Below are positions 50,243-59,703 of a DNA stretch of 64,000 nt, piece by piece (positions within the stretch are counted from its first letter, which is position 1; each line of letters opens with the position of its first letter). The position numbers were made by a program, and so were the translations under genes. The notes under the pieces are model-generated. The model ran no database searches and was not told the DNA's origin. It worked only from the letters and a program-made list of their open reading frames with translations. This stretch comes from Paracoccaceae bacterium (GTDB lineage Bacteria; Pseudomonadota; Alphaproteobacteria; Rhodobacterales; Rhodobacteraceae). Where the stretch lies: the NCBI GenBank assembly GCA_019911965.1, contig JAIOJF010000038.1, forward strand, positions 1-64,000. The letters run 5' to 3'.

Positions 50243-51141
50243 GGCAACGCCTCGATACCAAGCGCCGGGGCGCTGATCGCCAGCGATTGGCGGAAATGCT
50301 CAACGAAAGCCGCGGCGACCGGGCTGGGATGGCTGGCGGTTCGGGTGATCAGCCCGACAATCCGCTCCGCGCCGCGGAAATCGACATCGCGTGCAAATAA
50401 TCCCGGCGGCAGGTTGATCGTGGCCAGTGTCGGCAGCAGCGTCACGCCAAGCCCCTCGCGCACCATCGCCAGCAGCGAGGCGACGTTGCGCACCATCAGG
50501 GCGGCGGCGTAGTACCGTTCCCGCAGTTCCGGCAGGTCAATCGCATCGGCGGCCTCGTTGCGGATGAAACTGGCATCGTGCAGGTCCTGCCAGACCAGCG
50601 GGCGGGTGATCGCCGCCAGCGGATCACGGGCACAATGGACCACCCGGAAACGGTCGCAAAGCAGCGGCGCGAAGGTCAGGCGGGCGGTTTCCTGCGGAGG
50701 CCCGGCAATGCCGATCTCGGCGCTGCCGGCATCGACCATCCGCGCCACGCTGCGGCTGTCGGCGTCCAGCAATTCCACCTCAAGCCGCGGGCGCGGCCCG
50801 AGGAACGTCGCCAGAGCGCCCGGCAGAAGGTTGGTGGCGACCGAGGGGACCGAGGCGATGGCCAGCCGGCCGATTTCATGCGCCGCATAGGCGCGGATGG
50901 TCCGGACCGAGGCGTCAAAGCCACTGATCTGGGCGCGGGCATTGTCCAGCGTGAACCGCCCCAGCGCGGTCAGGTTGCTCTTGCGGTCGGACTGGAACAG
51001 GGCACCGCCGATATCGCCCTCAAGCTGTTTCAGCGTCATCGACACGGCGGACGGCGTGCGCCCCAGCATTTCGGCGGCATCGGCGATATTGCCGGTATCG
51101 GCGACGGTGATGAAGGTGCGCAGATGTTCCAGTTTCAGCAT
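50236..51141 (-). CDS. LysR-family transcription regulator
   Basis: 301 residues. N-terminal winged helix LEHLRTFITVADTGNIADAAEMLGRTPSAVSMTLKQLEGDIGGALFQ, linker helix, then a type 2 periplasmic-binding-like effector domain. It is divergent from the M19-like operon with a 19-base palindrome between them, so it very likely controls that operon and itself. Effector unknown; an amino acid or dipeptide is a fair guess from the neighbours. Confidence 0.92.
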   Translation of the reverse strand: MLKLEHLRTFITVADTGNIADAAEMLGRTPSAVSMTLKQLEGDIGGALFQSDRKSNLTALGRFTLDNARAQISGFDASVRTIRAYAAHEIGRLAIASVPSVATNLLPGALATFLGPRPRLEVELLDADSRSVARMVDAGSAEIGIAGPPQETARLTFAPLLCDRFRVVHCARDPLAAITRPLVWQDLHDASFIRNEAADAIDLPELRERYYAAALMVRNVASLLAMVREGLGVTLLPTLATINLPPGLFARDVDFRGAERIVGLITRTASHPSPVAAAFVEHFRQSLAISAPALGIEALPQ

Positions 51142-51150
51142 GGGCGTACA

Positions 51151-51169
51151 ATTTCAGAAAAACTGAAAT
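51151..51169. promoter_or_regulatory. Candidate LysR operator
   Basis: ATTTCAG-AAAAA-CTGAAAT, a perfect 7-5-7 inverted repeat fitting the LysR T-N11-A box, ten bases upstream of the LysR start and about 75 bases upstream of the M19-like gene. Confidence 0.7.
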
Positions 51170-51243
51170 AAGCAACAATAATTCGCGTTTGATTTGATTG
51201 CTGTCCGGGGGCACACTCGAACCATGCGAAACAGGAGGCCGGT

Positions 51244-52230
51244 TTGCAAACCCCGAGAATCGACAATCTGCAATATGCCAACTGGTCCGAAAAGATCTTC
51301 CGCCAGATGCGCGACGGCGGGCTGGATGCGGTGCATGTCACCATCGCCTACCACGAGAATTTCCGCGAAACCGTGCTGAATGTCGAGGCATGGAACCGCT
51401 GGTTCCAACGCTTTCCCGATCTGATCTTTCAGGGCCGCCAGGCGTCGGATATCGCGTTGGCACAGGCCAGCGGGCGCACCGCGATCTTCTTTGGCTTTCA
51501 GAACCCTTCACCCATCGAAGACGATATCGGACTGGTGGAAGTCTGGCACGCGCTTGGTGCGCGGTTCATGCAACTGACCTACAACAACCAATCCCTGCTG
51601 GCGACCGGCTGTTACGAGGCAGACGACAGCGGCATCACCCGTATGGGCCGCGAAGTGATTGCCGAGATGAACCGCGTCGGCATGGTGATCGACATGAGCC
51701 ATTCCGCCGAACGCTCGACGCTTGAGGCGATGGAGGTTTCAGCCCGCCCGATTGCCATCACCCACGCCAACCCCGCCTTCTGGCATCCCGCCCTGCGCAA
51801 CAAGTCCGACCATGTGCTGCGCGCGCTGGGGCAAAGCGGCGGCATGCTGGGCTTCTCGATGTATCCGCATCATCTGAAAAATGGCCCGGATTGCACGATT
51901 GACGATTTCGCCGAAATGATCGCCCGCACGGCCGAGATGATCGGGGCAGAGCATCTCGGCATCGGCTCCGATCTCTGCCAGGATCAGCCCGACAGCGTGG
52001 TCGAGTGGATGCGCAACGGGCGCTGGACCCGCACCCGCGATTACGGCGAAGGTTCGGCCAACGCGGCGGGCTTTCCCGATCAACCCGGCTGGTTCCGCGA
52101 CAACCGCGATTTCGGCGGGCTGGCGGCGGCGCTGGCCAGGGCCGGGTTTTCCGACGCCGAAACCGGCGGCATCATGGGCGGCAACTGGGCGCGGTTCTAC
52201 GCGCAATCCTTTGGCCCGATGGGAGGTTGA
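51244..52230 (+). CDS. M19 (renal dipeptidase)-like metallohydrolase, atypical metal site
   Basis: 328 residues. Family resemblance: MVIDMSHSAERSTLEAM (His), PIAITHANPAFW (His) and LGIGSDLCQDQPD (Asp) are metal or substrate positions of peptidase M19. The usual HxD near the N terminus is replaced by IDNLQYANWS, and the central Glu region reads FFGFQNPSPIED. The first metal site is therefore altered. TTG at 51244 is used because AGGAGG sits five bases upstream and no ATG follows for 18 codons. It leads the operon with the unknown 564-residue protein. Confidence 0.75.
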   Translation: MQTPRIDNLQYANWSEKIFRQMRDGGLDAVHVTIAYHENFRETVLNVEAWNRWFQRFPDLIFQGRQASDIALAQASGRTAIFFGFQNPSPIEDDIGLVEVWHALGARFMQLTYNNQSLLATGCYEADDSGITRMGREVIAEMNRVGMVIDMSHSAERSTLEAMEVSARPIAITHANPAFWHPALRNKSDHVLRALGQSGGMLGFSMYPHHLKNGPDCTIDDFAEMIARTAEMIGAEHLGIGSDLCQDQPDSVVEWMRNGRWTRTRDYGEGSANAAGFPDQPGWFRDNRDFGGLAAALARAGFSDAETGGIMGGNWARFYAQSFGPMGG

Positions 52231-52231
52231 G

Positions 52232-53926
52232 ATGGCACGCGCACAGACCCGGACACCGCCAGAGGCACCGCTGCGCCATCCCGATCAGGTGATGCGGCTG
52301 GACCGGATGGGCGCTGCCTTTCCGCATCGCCTGAGCTTCATGCGTACCCTGCTGCGCCGGCTGAACCGTGAAGGCGCAGACGTCACCCGCCCGGTCTGGG
52401 AGATTGACGCGGAAGGTTATGGCCGCGCCGTCTATTCGGTGGCGCTGGGGGGTGATGTCTACAGCCTGGTCGCGTTCTCGCAACCGCTTGCGCCCGAGGC
52501 CCGCAGCGACCGGGTGATCGCCACCGCCTGGGACGCTTCCTTCGCGTTGTTCGACGGGGTGCCGACGCCTGCCGATCTGGACCGTTTGCAGGCGAATGTG
52601 CCCAAACAGGAGGCCGGGCGCTACAGCGCGGCGGAATTGTCGCTGTCGCGGGCCAACCGCTCGGTCCGGTTTTTCGAGCATGTGGTGGCGCGGCTGGCAT
52701 CCGGTCAGCAACCCGACCCGGTTATGCTGCGCGAGGTTGGCTATCTGATGCGCACCACGGCGGTCTATGGCAACGGCAAGCTGGGCTTTGCCGACCGCGC
52801 CCGCATCGCTGATCGCCCGGCCATGCGCACCTCGTTTCATGTCGAAATGCTGAATGTCTGGCTGATCCGGGGCTTCACGCATGATCTGGTCGACCATATC
52901 GCCAAAGCGCGCAACCCGGCTGGCGCGGTGGCGCTGTCCGCCGCCAGCCGCCGTGCGCTCGGCATCGGCAATTCCACCGGGCTGGGGCTGGCACCGTTCC
53001 TGGTGACGCATCTGACCTTGCTGAACAACTGGATGGCGGTGCGCGAAACCGCGCTGGCGCGGGTGCGGGCCGTCAGGCAGGCCGATAAGGCAACGATTGC
53101 CCGCGTGGTTGGGCTGATCGACCGCGCGTCGCGGCATCTGGCACAATGGCAGGTGGCGGATCAGGTGCAGATGGACCGGATCATCCGCCTGCGTGCCGAC
53201 TGGCGCGAGGTACAGGCGCTGGCGAACGCCAACTGGCTGGCCGCCCCCGATCCCTGGGAGCGGCTGATTGCCCATTCCGCGCGCTGGTCGCTGGAGGCGC
53301 AGGAATTGCTGGTGGCACTGGTGCTGGAACCCTACGGCGATCTGGTCGATGATCTGGGCGACAGGCTGGCGGCGGGGCCGCGCCCGGCACTTGATCCGGG
53401 CATGAAGGTTGCAGATCTGCGGGCCTTGGTTGCCGCGCATTACGGCTGGGCGCTGGCGGTCGATTTCAGCGATGCAGCACAGCAGCATTTCTTCTGGTAT
53501 GTCTCCGAGGCCAAGCTGGAACCACGTCTTGGCCGCCGCCATGACGAGGCCGGGGCGGAGCGCGAATCCCCCTTGGACATCGCCCGCCGTGTGCAAGCAC
53601 TGATGGGCGATCTGGCAGCGGCGAAGGGCGGCGAAAGCCTGGCGCTGTTCCTGATGCGCCATCCCGAACACCGTTATGTCGCGCGTCGCGCGCAGGCGAT
53701 GGCCGATCACCCTTACGCGGAAATCCGCGACAACCTGCTGGCCGCGAATTGCCGCCCGATCGACATGCTGCGCTTCAAGCTGGCCTTTTTCGGGGCGTCC
53801 AAGTTCGATCCGAAATCCGATCTGTGGACCCGGATCAACATGTATCAGGGCGCACCCGGTTTCGCCGAGATCGGGCAGGCCGATGCCGATGACTGGTGGT
53901 TGCCGGTGCTGGGGGATGCGCCATGA
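52232..53926 (+). CDS. Unknown 564-residue protein of the DUF3726 cluster
   Basis: 564 residues, no recognised domain. Helical and Ala/Arg-rich (for example LRRLNREGADVTRP, LSRANRSVRFFEHVVARLA, MRTSFHVEMLNVWLIRGFTHDLVDHI, LALFLMRHPEHRYVARRAQAMADHPYAEIRDNLLAANCRPIDMLRF). GGAGG precedes the ATG. It is between the M19-like gene (one base gap) and the DUF3726 gene (ATGA overlap). Positions of conserved His and Arg suggest an enzyme or a helical-repeat scaffold. Function unknown. Confidence 0.6.
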   Translation: MARAQTRTPPEAPLRHPDQVMRLDRMGAAFPHRLSFMRTLLRRLNREGADVTRPVWEIDAEGYGRAVYSVALGGDVYSLVAFSQPLAPEARSDRVIATAWDASFALFDGVPTPADLDRLQANVPKQEAGRYSAAELSLSRANRSVRFFEHVVARLASGQQPDPVMLREVGYLMRTTAVYGNGKLGFADRARIADRPAMRTSFHVEMLNVWLIRGFTHDLVDHIAKARNPAGAVALSAASRRALGIGNSTGLGLAPFLVTHLTLLNNWMAVRETALARVRAVRQADKATIARVVGLIDRASRHLAQWQVADQVQMDRIIRLRADWREVQALANANWLAAPDPWERLIAHSARWSLEAQELLVALVLEPYGDLVDDLGDRLAAGPRPALDPGMKVADLRALVAAHYGWALAVDFSDAAQQHFFWYVSEAKLEPRLGRRHDEAGAERESPLDIARRVQALMGDLAAAKGGESLALFLMRHPEHRYVARRAQAMADHPYAEIRDNLLAANCRPIDMLRFKLAFFGASKFDPKSDLWTRINMYQGAPGFAEIGQADADDWWLPVLGDAP

Positions 53927-54537
53927 GACTATCGCTGAACGAGGTCGAGGTGACGCTGAAAAAGGCCGCGATGGGGGCGGGATATGCCACCGGTCTGGCC
54001 GAGGATACGGGCCGCGCCTGTTTCTGGCTGGCGGAACGCGGGCTTGATGCTGCCAGGGCCGGTGCGGCGGCGCTGCAATCCCCTGCGGGGGGCGGTGGGG
54101 GCGAATTGGGCGACGGCTGCCTGCGGTTCGCCGCCGCGCGGGTTGTGCGTGACGGGCCGTCGGCGCTCGATCTCCTGTTGTCCGGTGATGCGTCCTCGGT
54201 GGAACTTGAGGCGGCGGATGCGCCCCTTCTGCTGGTCGGGCTGGCGGGGGTTGCGGCGGCGGTACATGGCGTTGCGTGGCGACTGGTACATGCGGCAGGC
54301 GCTCTGGTGATCGGAGGCGACGGCGTTGACGGCGCTATGCCGAAGCCGGGGGCGATGATCCGGCTGACCCGGCTGGCCGAGGCCACGCCAACAGGCATAG
54401 CCCCACAGACCGGCGGCTGCGAGGTTGGCGATGCCGACTGGGCCGCAATCACCGCCCTTGCCGCCCGCCTGCTGGTGCCGGAAAGCGACGCCTCGCGCCA
54501 GGCCGGGGCCGGGGCCGGGGCGATCGACAACGACTGA
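53923..54537 (+). CDS. DUF3726 protein
   Basis: 204 residues beginning MRLSLNEVEVTLKKAAMGAGYATGLAEDTGRACFWLAERGL, the DUF3726 signature. The rest is Ala/Gly-rich with RLVHAAGALVIGGDG and IRLTRLAEAT. DUF3726 genes occur beside the large unknown protein before this one. Start overlaps it by four bases, so the pair is probably one complex or pathway. Function unknown. Confidence 0.7.
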   Translation: MRLSLNEVEVTLKKAAMGAGYATGLAEDTGRACFWLAERGLDAARAGAAALQSPAGGGGGELGDGCLRFAAARVVRDGPSALDLLLSGDASSVELEAADAPLLLVGLAGVAAAVHGVAWRLVHAAGALVIGGDGVDGAMPKPGAMIRLTRLAEATPTGIAPQTGGCEVGDADWAAITALAARLLVPESDASRQAGAGAGAIDND

Positions 54538-54618
54538 GGCAGGGTTGATGCATATCAAGGCGTTGCAGGCGGCGCTGGCGCAATCTGCCCGCTGACCCTG
54601 CCTCGCCGAAAGCCCGCC

Positions 54619-55860
54619 ATGACCGACCGACCAGCCGCTTCCGAAACCGCGCCGGAACTGCGCCGAGTAATCGGCCTGCCGCTTCTGGTCCTCTACGGTC
54701 TCGGCATCACCATCGGCGCCGGCATCTATGTGCTGATCGGATCGGCCGCCGAACAGGCCGGGCTTTACGCGCCGACGGCGTTTCTGGCGGCGGCCTTCGT
54801 GACCGCCTTTTCCGCCCTCAGCTTTGCCGAGTTTTCCGGGCGCATCCCGCAGGCCGCCGGCGAGGCCGCCTATGTCGAGGCAGGGCTGAACCGCAACTGG
54901 CTGACCCTTGCCACCGGGTTCATGATCGTGTTTTCCGCCACCATTGCCGGGGCGGCGATCAGCCTTGGCTGCGCCGGTTACGTGGCGGTGATTGTGCCGC
55001 TGCCGGAATGGGTGATTGTCATCATCATCGTGCTGGCGATGGGTGCGCTGGCGATGAAGGGCGTGCTGGAATCCGTGGCCTTTGCCGGTCTGCTGACGTT
55101 GATCGAGATTGCCGGCCTCGCGATCATTGTTGCCGCCGGATTCTGGAGCGATCCGGGCATGTTGGCCAAGCTCCCCGCCTCGATCCCCGGCCCGGGCGAT
55201 TCCGCCGCCTGGTCCGGCGTGCTGGCGGCCAGCCTGGTCGCGTTCTTCGCCTTCATCGGTTTCGATGTGATGGTGAACATGGTCGAGGAAACCCGCGATC
55301 CGGCCCGAACCATGCCCTGGGCGATCATCCTGACGCTGATCGCGGTGGCGGTGATCTATTTCCTGGTGGTGTTCGTGGCGGTGAACGCGGTGCCGATCCC
55401 CGAGCTTGCCAACTCATCCGCGCCGGTCGGCCTGTTGTTCGAGCGCCTGACCGGCATGTCGCCGCTGGCCATCACACTGATCGCCATCGTCGCCACCCTG
55501 AACGGCGTGGTGATCGAGATCGTCATGGCGGCGCGGGTGCTGTACGGGCTGGGGCGCAGGGGAAGGGTGCCGGCATGGATGGCAGCGGTCAACCCGGCGA
55601 CGCAGACGCCGCTGAACGCGACCTTGCTGATCACCGGCCTGGTGCTGGCAGCGGCGCTGTTCGTACCGCTGGGCACATTGGTCGAGGCGACCTCGCTGAT
55701 CATCCTGGCGGTGTTCGCGCTGGTCAACCTGTCGCTGGTCATCGTGAAATGGCGGCGCGACCCGGCACCAGCCGGTATATTCACCGTGCCGCTGTTGGTG
55801 CCGGTGGTCGGGTTGATCACCTGCCTGTTCCTGCTGATCGGCCCGTTCGTCCTGGTCTGA
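54619..55860 (+). CDS. APC-superfamily amino acid permease
   Basis: 413 residues, about 11-12 hydrophobic helices. RVIGLPLLVLYGLGITIGAGIYVLIGSAAEQAG is the first helix pair of the APC fold with the GAG unwound region; IGFDVMVNMVEETRDPARTMPWAI is the helix 6-7 loop. It is shorter than many APC permeases (450-500 residues). Read after the DUF3726 gene with an 81-base gap, so it may be part of the same LysR-controlled unit, importing the amino acid or peptide product. Confidence 0.9.
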   Translation: MTDRPAASETAPELRRVIGLPLLVLYGLGITIGAGIYVLIGSAAEQAGLYAPTAFLAAAFVTAFSALSFAEFSGRIPQAAGEAAYVEAGLNRNWLTLATGFMIVFSATIAGAAISLGCAGYVAVIVPLPEWVIVIIIVLAMGALAMKGVLESVAFAGLLTLIEIAGLAIIVAAGFWSDPGMLAKLPASIPGPGDSAAWSGVLAASLVAFFAFIGFDVMVNMVEETRDPARTMPWAIILTLIAVAVIYFLVVFVAVNAVPIPELANSSAPVGLLFERLTGMSPLAITLIAIVATLNGVVIEIVMAARVLYGLGRRGRVPAWMAAVNPATQTPLNATLLITGLVLAAALFVPLGTLVEATSLIILAVFALVNLSLVIVKWRRDPAPAGIFTVPLLVPVVGLITCLFLLIGPFVLV

Positions 55861-55910
55861 TCCCATGCAGGGGCTTGCCCGGACGGCCCCCAAGGCGCAA
55901 TGATCGGCGC

Positions 55911-56579
55911 ATGTGTGGACGATTTGCCCTGACCCTGCCGCATGAAGCCATGGCGCAACTGTTTGACGCCAGCCTGGGCGCTGCGCTGATGCCGGTGCCG
56001 CGCTACAATATCTGCCCGACGCAAGGCATCACCACGGTGATCTCGGGGACGGATGGCCGCCACCTGGTCCCGATGCGCTGGGGTTTCCTGCCGCATTGGT
56101 ACAAGTCCGAACGCGACGGCCCGCTGCTGATCAACGCGCGCAGCGAAACCATTGCCGAAAAACCGGCCTTCCGGGCTGCGGTGCGGGCGCGGCGCTGCCT
56201 GATCCCGGCCTCGGGCTTTTATGAATGGTCCAAGGCCGAGGACGGCGCGCGCCTGCCCTGGTATATCCGTCCGACCAACGGCGCGGTCTTTGCCTTTGGC
56301 GGAATATGGCAGGACTGGCAAGGCGCGGACGGGACAAGCCACACCACCTGCGCCATCGTCACCACCGGCGCGAATGCGCACATGGCCGAGATTCACCACC
56401 GGATGCCGGTACTGATCCGGCCCGCTGATTTCGCGCTGTGGCTGGGCGAGGCCGGGCATGGCGCGGCAACCCTGATGAATGCGGCCCCCGACGATGCGCT
56501 GGCAATCCACCGGGTTGACCGCCGCGTCAATTCCAACCGCCCCGACGATCCCGGCCTGATCGAACCATTGCCGGGTTAA
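55911..56579 (+). CDS. SRAP/HMCES-family abasic-site DNA-protein crosslink protein (YedK-like)
   Basis: 222 residues. Catalytic Cys2 in MCGRFALTLP, PVPRYNICPTQ, WGFLPHWYKS, NARSETIAEKPAFR, FYEWSK and IHHRMPVL are the SRAP domain. Cys2 forms a covalent bond to an abasic site in single-stranded DNA. ATG at 55911 places Cys at residue 2, which the chemistry requires. It stands alone in the plus direction, convergent with the cupredoxin gene. Confidence 0.94.
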   Translation: MCGRFALTLPHEAMAQLFDASLGAALMPVPRYNICPTQGITTVISGTDGRHLVPMRWGFLPHWYKSERDGPLLINARSETIAEKPAFRAAVRARRCLIPASGFYEWSKAEDGARLPWYIRPTNGAVFAFGGIWQDWQGADGTSHTTCAIVTTGANAHMAEIHHRMPVLIRPADFALWLGEAGHGAATLMNAAPDDALAIHRVDRRVNSNRPDDPGLIEPLPG

Positions 56580-56583
56580 CGGC

Positions 56584-56925
56584 CTATTCCAGCACCTCAA
56601 GACTGCCACGCATCCCCGGATGATAAAGGCAGATATAGCCCGCCTTCATGCCCGCAACGATGGCAATCGTCACCTCCCCGGCAGCGGCAATCGGCCCGGA
56701 TGTCCACGAGCCGTCACTGGCCGAGGCGGTGTGCGGTTCAGGGTCCCAGTTCTCGAACCGGACGCTGTCACCGGCGCGAACGGTCAGATTGCGCGGTTTG
56801 TAGGCATTGTTGAAAATCTTCACCACATGCACCTCACCCGCAAAGGCTGGCGCGGCGAGCAGGCCAGCCAGAAGCTGGACGGCGACGACAAGACAAAGGA
56901 AACGGGACTTCACGGGCATCTTCAT
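56584..56925 (-). CDS. Cupredoxin (plastocyanin/pseudoazurin-like) secreted protein
   Basis: 113 residues. Signal peptide to LLAAPAFA, then a blue-copper fold: KIFNNAYKPRNLTVRAGDSVRFENWDPEPHTASA, with His in PHTA, and the C-terminal ICLYHPGMRG giving Cys, His and Met ligands. A small periplasmic electron carrier. No obvious partner enzyme nearby. Confidence 0.88.
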   Translation of the reverse strand: MKMPVKSRFLCLVVAVQLLAGLLAAPAFAGEVHVVKIFNNAYKPRNLTVRAGDSVRFENWDPEPHTASASDGSWTSGPIAAAGEVTIAIVAGMKAGYICLYHPGMRGSLEVLE

Positions 56926-57099
56926 GGTTCCTGGTTCGTGTGGATACGCTTATCGCATATCCCGTGCCGGGTTTCGAGTCCGACGGCCCTGATCGCCCCT
57001 TTTCGTCAGGTGGGCGGCGGAAAATGTCGCAACCGGGCGCTTCGCCGGCACCGGCACCTGTAAATTGAATGGCAATCGCATGAAACCGGAGACCCGACG

Positions 57100-59520
57100 A
57101 TGAAAACCCACGCGCAGGCTGTCGTGATCGGGGGCGGGCTGGTCGGTTGTTCGATCCTCTACCATCTGGCCAAGCTCGGCTGGTCGGACGTGGTGCTGCT
57201 GGAGCGCGACGAGCTGACCTCGGGCTCCACCTGGCACGCGGCGGCCAATCTGCACGGGCTGCACGACAACAACAACATCTCCAAGCTGCAATATTACACG
57301 ATGAACCTCTACAAGCAGTTGGAGGCGGAAACCGGTCAGGGCTGCGGCGTGTACCAGCCGGGTTCGATCTACCTCGCGCAGACTGATGAACGCGTGCACC
57401 AGTTGCGCCTGCAGGTCGCCAAGGCGCGGGTATTCAAGGCAAATTTCCACCAGATCGACCGCGCCGAGGCGGAACGCCTGCATCCGCTGGCGAATTTTGA
57501 CGGGGTGAAGTATTTCGCCTACGAAGCAGACGGCGGCAATGTCGATCCCTCGGGCGTCACGCAAGCCTATGCCGCCGGTGCCCGCCTGCTTGGCGCGGAA
57601 ATCCACCGCTTCACGCCGGTCACCGCCACCATCCCGCAACCCGATGGCACCTGGATCGTGGAAACCCCGAACGGCACGATCCGCACCAAATGGGTGGTGA
57701 ATGCCGCCGGGCTATGGGGCCGCGAAGTGGCGCGTCTGGCGGGGATCGAGCTGCCGCTGCAACCGACCGAGCATCAGTATTTCGTCACCGAATCCATCCC
57801 CGAAATCGCCGCCCTTGGTCGCCGCCTGCCCTCGATCGCGGACCGCGACGCGGAATATTACCTGCGTCAGGAAGGCAACGGCCTGCTGATCGGGGCCTAT
57901 GAGAAAGACATGCGGTTCTGGGCCGAGGCTGGCACGCCGCCGGGCTTCGGGCATGAATTGTTCGCCGATGATCTGGACCGGATCATGGACAATGTGATGC
58001 GGGCGATGACGCGGGTGCCGGTGGCCGAAAGTGCGGGTGTCAAACGGGTGATCAACGGGCCGATGATCTGGTCGCCGGATGCCGCAGCCTTGTACGGCCC
58101 GGTGCCGGAATTGCGCAATTACTTCTGCTGCACCGGCATCATCCCAGGCTTTTCGCAATCCGGCGGGCTGGGCCTGATGAGCGCGCAATGGATCGTCGAA
58201 GGTGAGCCGCAATACGACATGTTCGCCTGGGATCTGGCGCGGTTCGGCCATTGGGCCGGCAAGGACTTCACCCGCGCGCGGGTGCGCGACCAATACGCCA
58301 ACCGCTTCAAGATCCATTTCCCCTACGAGGAACGCGAGGCCGGCCGCCCGATGCGCCAGCGCCCGGCCTGTGCGCGGCAAAAGGCGATGGGTGCGGTGTT
58401 CGGCCTGAATTACGGCTGGGAGCATCCCTTGTGGTTTGCGCCCGACGGCATGGTGCCGGTGGAAACCTCAGGCTTCACCCGGCAGAACTGGTTCGAGGTG
58501 GTCCGCGCCGAATGCGCCGCCCTGCGCGGTGGCGTCGGTATCATCGACATCTCGAACTTCGCCAAATACGAGGTGCAGGGCGAGGGCGCGGCGGCCTGGC
58601 TGGACCGGATCTTCGCCAACCGGGTTCCGGCGCTGATTGGCCGCTCCTGCCTGACGCCGCTTCTGGGGGTGCGCGGCGGCATTGCCGGTGATTTCACCGT
58701 CACCAAACTTGGGCCCGAGCATTTCTTCATCATAGGCTCGGGCATGGCCGAACGCTATCACCAGCGCTATTTCAACGCGGTGGAAAAACCGTCGGGCGTG
58801 GTGTTTGAAAGCCGTACCGAGGCGATGTGCGGCTTCAATATCGCCGGGCCGAAATCCCGCGAATTGCTGGCGCGGCTCTGTCAGGCGGACCTTTCCAACA
58901 CCGCCTGGCCGTTCCTGCGCTCCGCCCGGATCACCATTGCCGGTGTCGAGGCGGTGGCGATCCGCATCAGTTTCACCGGCGATCTCGGCTGGGAAATGCA
59001 TGTGGCCGAGGCGGATCAGGTGAAACTCTATGACGCGCTGCTGGAGGCGGGGCGCGATCTGGGGGTGCGCCCGGTCGGGGGGCGGGCATTGCTGTCGCTT
59101 CGACTGGAGAAAGGCTATGGCTCCTGGGGGCGGGAATATTCGCCGGAATACTGGCCGCACGAGGTCGGGCTGGACCGGCTGATCAAGACCGACAAGCCGG
59201 ATTTCCTGGGCCGCGCCGCCTGGCTGGCACTGGCGGAAAAGCCGCCCCGCGAAAAGCTGGTGATGATCGAGATCAGCGCCACCGACGCCGATGCCACCGG
59301 CGGCGAGCCGATATTCTTGGGCGATGGAACGCCGGTTGGGAGGGTGTCGTCCGGGGCCTATGGCTTTACGGTTGAAAAATCGCTGGCGCTCGGTTTCGTC
59401 AAAACCGCCCATGCCGTGCCCGGAACCGTGCTGGACGTGGCGGTGCTGGGCCGCCCACATAGAGGCGTGATCCTGGCCGCCCCGCCATTTGATCCCGGCG
59501 GCGAACGCCTGCGCGGCTGA
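57100..59520 (+). CDS. Dimethylglycine/sarcosine dehydrogenase-like flavoprotein with GcvT domain
   Basis: 806 residues. FAD domain AVVIGGGLVGCSILYHLAKLGW with DELTSGSTWHAA, where His is the usual covalent FAD anchor. Residues 395-800 are the GcvT-like folate domain (FEVVRAECAALRGGVGIIDISNFAKYEVQGEGAAAWLDRIFANRV, MCGFNIAGPKSRELLARL, ISFTGDLGWEMHV). It demethylates an N-methylglycine, passing the one-carbon unit to tetrahydrofolate. Choline/betaine breakdown is the likely use. Substrate (dimethylglycine or sarcosine) cannot be told from sequence. Confidence 0.9.
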   Translation: MKTHAQAVVIGGGLVGCSILYHLAKLGWSDVVLLERDELTSGSTWHAAANLHGLHDNNNISKLQYYTMNLYKQLEAETGQGCGVYQPGSIYLAQTDERVHQLRLQVAKARVFKANFHQIDRAEAERLHPLANFDGVKYFAYEADGGNVDPSGVTQAYAAGARLLGAEIHRFTPVTATIPQPDGTWIVETPNGTIRTKWVVNAAGLWGREVARLAGIELPLQPTEHQYFVTESIPEIAALGRRLPSIADRDAEYYLRQEGNGLLIGAYEKDMRFWAEAGTPPGFGHELFADDLDRIMDNVMRAMTRVPVAESAGVKRVINGPMIWSPDAAALYGPVPELRNYFCCTGIIPGFSQSGGLGLMSAQWIVEGEPQYDMFAWDLARFGHWAGKDFTRARVRDQYANRFKIHFPYEEREAGRPMRQRPACARQKAMGAVFGLNYGWEHPLWFAPDGMVPVETSGFTRQNWFEVVRAECAALRGGVGIIDISNFAKYEVQGEGAAAWLDRIFANRVPALIGRSCLTPLLGVRGGIAGDFTVTKLGPEHFFIIGSGMAERYHQRYFNAVEKPSGVVFESRTEAMCGFNIAGPKSRELLARLCQADLSNTAWPFLRSARITIAGVEAVAIRISFTGDLGWEMHVAEADQVKLYDALLEAGRDLGVRPVGGRALLSLRLEKGYGSWGREYSPEYWPHEVGLDRLIKTDKPDFLGRAAWLALAEKPPREKLVMIEISATDADATGGEPIFLGDGTPVGRVSSGAYGFTVEKSLALGFVKTAHAVPGTVLDVAVLGRPHRGVILAAPPFDPGGERLRG

Positions 59521-59590
59521 AGGAGGTATTGCAGATGGGGGGCGCCGCCCCCTCCGTTCTGAATGCCGTCGCATTCCGAACCTTCCCCCC

Positions 59591-59672
59591 GGAGTATTTC
59601 TGCCAAAAAGAAACCGCAAGGGGACCGGTCTGAAGCGATGCGCCGCGGTCTTCTTTTTGGCGAAAATACTCC
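59591..59672. repeat. Imperfect inverted repeat of the GGAGTATTTTTGGCCAAAAAGAA type
   Basis: Left arm 59591-59612 and right arm 59651-59672 share 20 of 22 bases when one is reversed and complemented. It lies between the convergent dehydrogenase and guanine deaminase genes. Repeats of this kind, ending in AAAAAGAA, are seen at many intergenic sites of Rhodobacterales. Confidence 0.6.
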
Positions 59673-59703
59673 CCCCGGAGGCGCGCGCCGTGTCGTTCGC
59701 GGC

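Noticed and set aside
52172-53710. A 512-codon minus-strand open frame opposite to the unknown 564-residue gene
   Set aside because: The plus-strand frame is tied by overlap to DUF3726 and preceded by GGAGG; the minus frame has neither.
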